A stretch of DNA of 64,000 bases, taken from contig QCGL01000004.1 in assembly GCA_003279935.1 (NCBI GenBank), positions 27,526 to 91,525 of the forward strand. Direction: 5' to 3'. The position numbers and the translations under genes were made by a program. Of the stretch, positions 57,993 to 64,000 are shown piece after piece (the first letter of the stretch is position 1; the number at the start of each line of letters is the position of its first letter). The notes under the pieces were generated by a model. The model ran no database searches. It was not told the DNA's origin and worked only from the letters and a program-made list of their open reading frames with translations. The DNA is from Prochlorococcus sp. AG-388-A04 (GTDB taxonomy: Bacteria; Cyanobacteriota; Cyanobacteriia; PCC-6307; Cyanobiaceae).

Positions 57993-60404
57993 ATGATAAA
58001 GAAAAGTCATTATAAAAATTCATCTGATCATAGATCACTTTCAGAAGAATCTATAAATCTTTTAGAATGGGAAAATTTAAAAACTCAGCTCTCCTCTTTT
58101 GCTTCTACAAAAATGGGAGAAAATGCAATATTAGAGTCTGAAATTCCTACTGAATATGAAATTTCCAGAAGATTATTGCAAGAAACTATCGAAATAAATG
58201 ATTTAGAAAAGACCTTAGATAAATCAATTAGTTTTTCAGGTGTATTTGATATAAGTAAAAATATTGAGATTTGTTCAAAAGGAGGGGTTATTAATTCTTC
58301 TGAATTATTAGAAATAGCAGAAACAATATCTGCAGCAAAAGATTTAAAAAAAATACTTTTAGATTTTGAGGAAAGACCTTTTATTTCTTCTTTTTTAAAT
58401 CGTTTAATTGATCACAATCAGATTGAAAAAATTTTAAAAAATGGTATTGAATCAAATGGTAGAATTTCCGATCGAGCTAGTCAGAAATTAGCTAACCTTA
58501 GGCAAGATTTATTATCAAAGAAATCAGAAAGAAGGATATTAGTAGATAAATTTATTCAAAAAAATATTTATTATATTCAAGATACTATTATTGGTGATAG
58601 ATATGGGAGACCTGTTTTAGCTATAAAAGTACAATTTGCGGAGAAATTCAAAGGTATAATTCATGATTCTTCTGCATCTGGGAATACCATATATTTGGAG
58701 CCAGAATCTATAGTATTTAAGGGTAATAAAATTGCTTCAATGGAAGCCAGAGTAGCAGGAGAAGAATTTAAATTATTAAAAGAATGGTCACAAATTATTA
58801 GTGATAATGATAAAAGCCTTATTGATATGTCAGATATTCTATTGAGAACTGAGCATGCTCTTACACGTTCAAGATATTCAAATTGGATTGGAGGTAATGC
58901 TCCAATTGTTGAAAATAATCCAATAGTTAATTTAATAGGTTTTTCGCATCCTCTTTTAATTTGGGAAAATAAAAAAAAAGAAGCTCCCAAACCAGTATCC
59001 ATAGATTTTCATATAAATAGAAACACTAAAGTAGTAGCTATCACGGGTCCTAATACTGGAGGCAAAACTGTTGCTTTAAAAGGTCTTGGAATAGCATTAT
59101 TAATGGCTAGATCAGGATTATTTGTCCCATCAATAAAAAATCCAATAATCCCTTTTTGTCCAAATATATTTGTGGATATTGGTGATGATCAATCCTTGGA
59201 AGGAAATTTATCTACTTTCAGTGGGCATATTTTGCGTATTAAAAATATCCTAGAATCTCTAAATAATAAAAAGGGACTATCAGTTGTTTTATTAGATGAA
59301 ATAGGATCTGGCACTGATCCCGCTGAAGGTACCGCTCTTGCGATCGCGTTACTAAAAGAATTTGCAACCCTATCTGATATCACTCTAGCTACAACTCATT
59401 ATGGTGATATAAAAGCTTTAAAATATAGCGATAATAGATTCGAAAATGTTTCAGTTGCTTTTGACGAAGAATCTTTCAAGCCAAAGTATACTCTGAATTG
59501 GGGAATACCTGGAAGAAGCAATGCTTTATCAATTTCAAGGAGAATTGGGATTGATAAAAAAATACTAAATGAAGCTGCTAATTATTTAAAACCGAAAGAA
59601 GTTGAAAATATAAATAATATTATTAAAGGGCTAGAAGATGAGAGGATAAAGCAACAAAATTCGGCAGAAGAGGCTGCCGAACTTATAGCTAGAACCGAAA
59701 TATTACATGATGAAATAAAGAATAATTATGAATTTCAAAAAATTAATGCTGAAAAAATTCAAGAAAGTGAAAGACAAAAATTATCAAAACATATTAGAGC
59801 AGCTAAAAAAGAGGTTATTAATTTGATTAAGAAATTAAAAGACCAAAATGCAAATGGAGAAGATTCTAGATTAATTGGAATTAGGCTTAAAGAGATTGAG
59901 ACGGAACATTTAACTCAAACAAATATCAATAAAGAAATTTCTTGGAGTCCTAAGATAGGAGATTTTATCAAAATTAAAAGTTTAAATAGTACTGGTCAAA
60001 TAGTAGATATAGATCAAAAAGCTAGATCTTTCGAGGTTAAATGCGGATCATTTAGAAGTACATTATTAATCAATGAATTTGAAGGTCTAAATGGCGAAAA
60101 ACCCAATTTCAACAATTCTAAAATTCAAATAAATTCTGTAAGAGAAGATTTTTCTTTCTCTAAAATTAGAACAAGTAAAAATACCATAGACGTTAGGGGT
60201 ATGAGAGTTCATGAAGCAGAAATAATAATTGAGGAAAAAATTAGAAAGTTTCATGGACCGCTTTGGATAGTTCATGGAATTGGCACTGGAAAATTAAAAA
60301 AAGGTTTACGTATTTGGTTATCTGGTTTGCATTATGTCGATAAAGTTGAAGATGCAGCAACTAATGAAGGAGGTAGTGGTTGCAGTATTGCGTGGATAAA
60401 ATAA
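57993..60404 (+). CDS. mutS2: MutS2 DNA/ribosome-associated ATPase
   Basis: 803 residues: MutS-like core and clamp domains, Walker A TGPNTGGKTVALK (about residues 352-364), LLDEIGSGTDPAEG Walker B, and a C-terminal Smr nuclease domain (DVRGMRVHEAE near 730, HGIGTGKLKKGLR near 770). Roles in suppressing recombination and in collided-ribosome rescue are known for the family. The N-terminal mismatch-recognition domain of MutS1 is absent, as expected. It follows the VOC gene by 13 bases. Confidence 0.96.
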   Translation: MIKKSHYKNSSDHRSLSEESINLLEWENLKTQLSSFASTKMGENAILESEIPTEYEISRRLLQETIEINDLEKTLDKSISFSGVFDISKNIEICSKGGVINSSELLEIAETISAAKDLKKILLDFEERPFISSFLNRLIDHNQIEKILKNGIESNGRISDRASQKLANLRQDLLSKKSERRILVDKFIQKNIYYIQDTIIGDRYGRPVLAIKVQFAEKFKGIIHDSSASGNTIYLEPESIVFKGNKIASMEARVAGEEFKLLKEWSQIISDNDKSLIDMSDILLRTEHALTRSRYSNWIGGNAPIVENNPIVNLIGFSHPLLIWENKKKEAPKPVSIDFHINRNTKVVAITGPNTGGKTVALKGLGIALLMARSGLFVPSIKNPIIPFCPNIFVDIGDDQSLEGNLSTFSGHILRIKNILESLNNKKGLSVVLLDEIGSGTDPAEGTALAIALLKEFATLSDITLATTHYGDIKALKYSDNRFENVSVAFDEESFKPKYTLNWGIPGRSNALSISRRIGIDKKILNEAANYLKPKEVENINNIIKGLEDERIKQQNSAEEAAELIARTEILHDEIKNNYEFQKINAEKIQESERQKLSKHIRAAKKEVINLIKKLKDQNANGEDSRLIGIRLKEIETEHLTQTNINKEISWSPKIGDFIKIKSLNSTGQIVDIDQKARSFEVKCGSFRSTLLINEFEGLNGEKPNFNNSKIQINSVREDFSFSKIRTSKNTIDVRGMRVHEAEIIIEEKIRKFHGPLWIVHGIGTGKLKKGLRIWLSGLHYVDKVEDAATNEGGSGCSIAWIK

Positions 60405-60446
60405 AATCTGTAAGTATTTATAAAAAAATCATTCAAAAATTTTTAA

Positions 60447-61430
60447 GTGCAATTTATTGATCAAGCAAATATTATTCTCAAAGCTGGTAAAGGCGGTAAT
60501 GGAATCGTTTCATTTAGAAGAGAAAAATTTGTTCCAGCCGGTGGACCTTCAGGAGGTAATGGAGGAAAGGGTGGTTCAATAATCATTATCGCTGATAATA
60601 ATCTTCAAACACTTTTGGATTTTAAATTTAATAGAGAAATATTTGCTAAAGATGGTTTCAAGGGAGGTCCAAATAAAAGATCTGGAGCTTCAGGTGAAAA
60701 TACAATCCTAAAAGTTCCTTGTGGTACAGAAATTAGAGATTTTAATACTGGTATTATCTTGGGTGATTTAACTGAAGATAAGCAAAGTTTAACTATTGCT
60801 CATGGAGGGAGAGGCGGACATGGGAATGCTTATTATTTAAGTAATCAAAACAGGGCTCCAGAATCTTTCACTGAGGGAAAAGAAGGAGAGATATGGGAGG
60901 TGCAATTAGAATTAAAACTTCTTGCTGAAGTAGGTATTATAGGTCTGCCTAATGCTGGGAAGAGTACTTTAATTTCTGTTTTATCATCAGCAAGACCTAA
61001 AATCGCAAACTACCCTTTTACAACCTTGATACCTAATTTAGGTGTGGTAAGAAAAGCTGATGGGAATGGGTGCCTTTTTGCGGATATCCCTGGTTTAATA
61101 TCTGGAGCTGCTGAAGGAGTAGGATTGGGACATGATTTTTTAAGACATATACAAAGAACAAAAATACTTATTCATTTGATTGACTCAATTGCTGAAAATC
61201 CCCTTAATGATTTCGCGATAATTGAGAAAGAATTAAAACGATATGGAAGTGGTCTTTTAAATAAAGAAAGAATAGTTGTACTTAATAAGATGGAACTTGT
61301 AGATGAAGATTATTTGAAAATAATTACAAAAAAGTTAGAAAATTTATCTAAGAAAAAAGTTTTAGTTATTTCTTCATCTTTACGAAAAGGTTTATCTCCA
61401 CTACTTTCTGAGGTTTGGAAACGAATCTAA
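60447..61430 (+). CDS. obg: Obg GTPase (CgtA)
   Basis: GTPase in 50S assembly and stress control. Glycine-rich Obg domain ([21 protein letters not shown] onward, residues 15-155), G domain with [12 protein letters not shown] (about 166-177), DIPG and NKME. Length 327 lacks the C-terminal OCT domain of some Obgs, as usual in cyanobacteria. Start is GTG at 60447, 42 bases after mutS2. Confidence 0.96.
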   Translation: MQFIDQANIILKAGKGGNGIVSFRREKFVPAGGPSGGNGGKGGSIIIIADNNLQTLLDFKFNREIFAKDGFKGGPNKRSGASGENTILKVPCGTEIRDFNTGIILGDLTEDKQSLTIAHGGRGGHGNAYYLSNQNRAPESFTEGKEGEIWEVQLELKLLAEVGIIGLPNAGKSTLISVLSSARPKIANYPFTTLIPNLGVVRKADGNGCLFADIPGLISGAAEGVGLGHDFLRHIQRTKILIHLIDSIAENPLNDFAIIEKELKRYGSGLLNKERIVVLNKMELVDEDYLKIITKKLENLSKKKVLVISSSLRKGLSPLLSEVWKRI

Positions 61431-61517
61431 TTTTTTGGAAATATTATTTTATTGATTAAATTACTTGATTTAATTTAGGAAATTAGTCATAAATTAGATA
61501 TTGCCTTTAATAACCTT

Positions 61518-61700
61518 ATGAATTTTTATAGTTGCTTTGATCAACAAGGTCAAATCATTGCCAGGTGCCAAACTATCCAAGATATTCAAGTTTTAAAGAA
61601 AATGGGAAGGCCGATAGTAGAAGTAAAAGAAATGAAGAATGAAGAATCTGTTGTCTGTTCATTAACTGGAAGTCCATCTGATTTCAACATGGATTATTAA
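61518..61700 (+). CDS. small conserved unknown protein (60 residues)
   Basis: A short hydrophilic protein with FYSCFDQQGQIIARC and a VVCSLTGSPSDF tail; three cysteines are present (6, 17, 47). No recognised motif. It ends 10 bases before a strong terminator, so it is a real transcript end. I recall similar short proteins in other marine picocyanobacteria, but cannot name a function. Confidence 0.65.
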   Translation: MNFYSCFDQQGQIIARCQTIQDIQVLKKMGRPIVEVKEMKNEESVVCSLTGSPSDFNMDY

Positions 61701-61709
61701 TAAAAAATA

Positions 61710-61748
61710 AAAAAAGGAAAGGGGCTTTAGTCTCTCCTTTCCTTTTTT
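61710..61748. terminator. bidirectional intrinsic terminator
   Basis: A 13-base perfect stem (A6GGA3GG with CCT3CCT6) and a 13-base loop, with an A-run on one side and a T-run on the other, so it can end transcripts from both directions. It separates the small gene at 61518 from the convergent CP12 gene. Confidence 0.92.
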
Positions 61749-61767
61749 ACATTTTTAAAATTAATAG

Positions 61768-61986
61768 TTAATCGTCATAAACTAAACATTCAGGTTCGTC
61801 TGGATTTGCATCGCAGAATAACTCTAATGCATTCGGATCATGCTTATCTTCAGGATGATGATCCTTATATCCTTCGAGGTCTTTTAATTCTTCAGTTAAA
61901 TGTCTAACCTTTGGAAGATTTCCCTCTTCTTTTGCAGAGGCGATTTCCGATTGATCTTTTTGAATGTGTTCGTCAATGGATTTCAT
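61768..61986 (-). CDS. cp12: CP12-like Calvin-cycle regulator
   Basis: 72-residue protein whose C terminus (ELFCDANPDEPECLVYDD) is the CP12 signature: the cysteine pair Cys58 and Cys67 and terminal YDD bind glyceraldehyde-3-phosphate dehydrogenase, with phosphoribulokinase in a redox-gated complex. The N-terminal cysteine pair and the usual AWDxVEEL core are absent; VRHLTEELKDLE takes its place. The gene is alone, followed by a terminator. Confidence 0.9.
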   Translation of the reverse strand: MKSIDEHIQKDQSEIASAKEEGNLPKVRHLTEELKDLEGYKDHHPEDKHDPNALELFCDANPDEPECLVYDD

Positions 61987-62116
61987 TTTCAGTTTTTCAT
62001 ACTAAATTAGATACTTATAACATAGTTAATTTGAATTGATTTTGCATCATGTATTTATAAAGTTCGTGTTCATTACAACATGAAATTGATTAATCAATAA
62101 TTATTTGAAAATAAAT

Positions 62117-63064
62117 CTAATTTGGAAGTGATTGCATTATTTCCTGTAAAGAAGGAAGAACTGGGATAATTTGATTAGGATTTAAAGGGAATAATGCTTT
62201 GTAATAATCTTTTTTCCATTCAGAGTCAAAACATGTTTCAGAAACATTAGTTAATTTAAAAAACCTTAATCTCCATTTAATAATATTTTTAAAATCTGAA
62301 ATTTCTTTTTCAGTACATTTAAAAAGGTGCCTATAAATTAATTCCCAACGAATAATTGTTGGAAATAAATAGATATCTGCATAAGTTAAATGTTCTCCAC
62401 AAATCCAATTGCCTAAATTCTTATCAAACTTTTTTTCTATTTTAGTTAGAGCTTCAAAAAGGTTCTTACTTGCTTTTTCATAAGAGATCTGATTTCTGGC
62501 AAATCCGCATTTATAAACCCCATTGTTAATGTCCGAATGAATTATTTCTAGTAAATTTTTATCGCATTTAATTATTTGAAGTGTTTTTTGAGAGGAGTCT
62601 AATTTTATCGAGTTTAGAAACTTTACTATTTCAGAACTTTCATTAGATAAAATATTAATCTGATTATTTTGATAATTAAATAGTAATGGTAATGTCGACC
62701 TGAAAAGATTATGCTTTTTCGCTTTTTTATAAAATTGATGGAGAGTCTCGCATCCATCAAACTTTTCATTGAAAATCCATTGACCACTATTAATATCTGC
62801 TTCTAAAAAAATAACTTTGACTTTCTTTGATAAGTTTTTCAGCTTGTAAATGAGTAAAGTTCTATGGCACCACGGACAAGAATTCCCTACTAATAAGTAA
62901 CTATTTTCATTCTTGCCTTTAAATTCATGATTTTTATTTATTAGTATCCCACTCGGCCTTCTATAATTTCCTTGTAAATCTGCAGGTGCGAAACCATTCA
63001 TTAATTTTGTCCAAAACCAAAACCAGAACTTTTTCGAAAAGTTAATGAGGTACTTATTTTGCAT
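62117..63064 (-). CDS. glutathione S-transferase-like protein (Xi-class type)
   Basis: 315 residues with a thioredoxin-fold N-terminal part (SCPWCHRTLLIYKLKNLS near residue 58) and an all-helical C-terminal domain with NWICGEHLTYADIYLFPTIIRW near 217. The PWC pattern and length fit glutathionyl-hydroquinone reductases; a search would be needed to be sure. It diverges from the aspartoacylase gene by 24 bases. Confidence 0.8.
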   Translation of the reverse strand: MQNKYLINFSKKFWFWFWTKLMNGFAPADLQGNYRRPSGILINKNHEFKGKNENSYLLVGNSCPWCHRTLLIYKLKNLSKKVKVIFLEADINSGQWIFNEKFDGCETLHQFYKKAKKHNLFRSTLPLLFNYQNNQINILSNESSEIVKFLNSIKLDSSQKTLQIIKCDKNLLEIIHSDINNGVYKCGFARNQISYEKASKNLFEALTKIEKKFDKNLGNWICGEHLTYADIYLFPTIIRWELIYRHLFKCTEKEISDFKNIIKWRLRFFKLTNVSETCFDSEWKKDYYKALFPLNPNQIIPVLPSLQEIMQSLPN

Positions 63065-63088
63065 AAACTTAGAATTTTAATTTTTTAA

Positions 63089-63976
63089 ATGACCATAAAA
63101 AAAATACTAATTGTTTCTGGTACTCATGGAAATGAAATTAATCCAGTATGGGCAATCAATCAATTTAATAAGCAGTCTAAAACTATTGATAAAAATATTG
63201 AATATAAATTCATTATAGGAAACCCTCTTGCTTATGAAAGAGGTTGTAGATATATAGATAATGACTTAAATAGATCTTTTACTTCAATTCAAGATAATAA
63301 TATTTATGAAATTAATAGGGCAAATTTTTTAGTTGAAAAGTTTGGATTCAATGGTTTAGAACCTTGTGATGTTGCTCTTGACTTACACACTACAACGGCA
63401 AATATGGGAACAAGTATTGTTATGTATGGAAGAAGAATAAAAGATTTTTGTTTAGCAGCTTTACTTCAGCATAAATTTGGTTTACCAATTTATTTGCATG
63501 AAAAAGATCTAAAACAAACTGGATTTCTCGTAGAAGCATGGCCATGTGGATTAGTCCTTGAAATAGGATCTGTTGCTCAAAATTTTTATGACCCAAAAAT
63601 TATAAATAGATTTCTAATAATTATTAGTTCTTTGAGAGATGAGATAAACAAGTTAAAAAATAATCAAATAAGACTTCCGAAAGATTTATATGTCCATGTT
63701 CATCAAGGAAGTATTGATTATCCAAGAGATAAAAATGGAAATATCAATGCTTTAATACATCCTGAGAGAATCAATCAAGATTGGAAGCCTATAAAAAAGG
63801 ATGCTCCATTGTTTATGGATTTGGAGGGTAAAACTAAAACTTACACAGATGAAGATACTATTTGGCCTGTTTTTATTGGTGAGGTCGCCTACAAAGAAAA
63901 GAATATTGCAATGAGTTTTACAAAAAAAGAAGTAGTAAGTGTCTCAGATCGAATGTATGAGGAATTTTTTAGTTAG
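63089..63976 (+). CDS. aspartoacylase/AstE-family zinc amidohydrolase
   Basis: 295 residues; the zinc motif GTHGNE near residues 11-16 and the family blocks DNDLNRSF near 57, DLHTTTANMGT near 98 and LVLEIGSVAQ near 154 are clear. Aspartoacylases hydrolyse N-acetyl-aspartate; the true substrate here is unknown. The remaining 24 bases to the window end show no gene. In Prochlorococcus this gene precedes psbA as I recall, so the next gene may be psbA; not seen here. Confidence 0.87.
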   Translation: MTIKKILIVSGTHGNEINPVWAINQFNKQSKTIDKNIEYKFIIGNPLAYERGCRYIDNDLNRSFTSIQDNNIYEINRANFLVEKFGFNGLEPCDVALDLHTTTANMGTSIVMYGRRIKDFCLAALLQHKFGLPIYLHEKDLKQTGFLVEAWPCGLVLEIGSVAQNFYDPKIINRFLIIISSLRDEINKLKNNQIRLPKDLYVHVHQGSIDYPRDKNGNINALIHPERINQDWKPIKKDAPLFMDLEGKTKTYTDEDTIWPVFIGEVAYKEKNIAMSFTKKEVVSVSDRMYEEFFS

Positions 63977-64000
63977 GTTCTTTAAACTCGATAATTTCCT

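Overview
This window looks like a stretch of core chromosome from a high-light-adapted Prochlorococcus, or a very close marine picocyanobacterium. The DNA is very AT-rich and almost entirely coding. The gene content is that of an oxygenic phototroph: NDH-1 subunits (ndhA-I-G-E, ndhH), chlM and hemB, a phylloquinone (men) cluster, CP12, and a BicA/SbtA/SbtB bicarbonate-uptake block. Many products match my memory of the high-light Prochlorococcus proteome, but no database search was possible. I see no insertion sequence, prophage, integrase, CRISPR array, rRNA or convincing tRNA gene. No gene-free stretch exceeds 300 bases. The longest gaps are about 286 bases (clpB2-eno), 255 bases (before trxB), 226 bases (bicA-hemB) and 225 bases (before pgk).

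Layout. 1-4.8 kb: a minus-strand NDH-1 operon (ndhA, I, G, E) ending in an NAD kinase cut by the window edge, preceded by citrate synthase. 4.9-14.5 kb: mixed housekeeping genes (secreted unknown, rhodanese, trpB, SUI1 factor, cysC, purE, chlM, a NarL-type response regulator, a cysteine desulfurase, rsmH, ndhH). 14.5-19.6 kb: phylloquinone synthesis (thioesterase, menE-menC-menA, divergent menF). 19.5-30.2 kb: gshB-grxC, prfB with its programmed frameshift, DUF3188, ybeY, dgkA, trpG, a degenerate metallo-beta-lactamase-fold protein, hisC, argS, nadC, mnmE. 30.2-42.4 kb: relA/spoT, a two-domain ABC ATPase, rluD, rbgA, pgk, murG, a CobC/HisC-like aminotransferase, pyrD, rnhA. 42.4-50.1 kb: the secE-nusG-rplK-rplA-rplJ-rplL block with an L10-type leader RNA, then clpB2 and eno. 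50.1-64 kb: a UbiB-family kinase, trxB, sbtB-sbtA-bicA, hemB, a VOC protein, mutS2, obg, CP12, a GST-like protein and an aspartoacylase-family gene.

How the genes work together. BicA and SbtA bring in bicarbonate, and SbtB probably gates SbtA. CP12 and pgk belong to carbon fixation. NDH-1 drives cyclic electron flow and respiration. The men genes supply the phylloquinone of photosystem I. The ribosomal block carries its own RNA regulator.

The features that repay a second look are: the prfB frameshift site; the L10 leader and its extra long-range stem; a ClpB2 whose first ATPase domain lacks both arginine-finger residues; a secreted metallo-beta-lactamase-fold protein without its metal motif; a CP12 without its N-terminal cysteines; and unusually frequent TTG/GTG starts. 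I did not find a clearly new multi-gene system.
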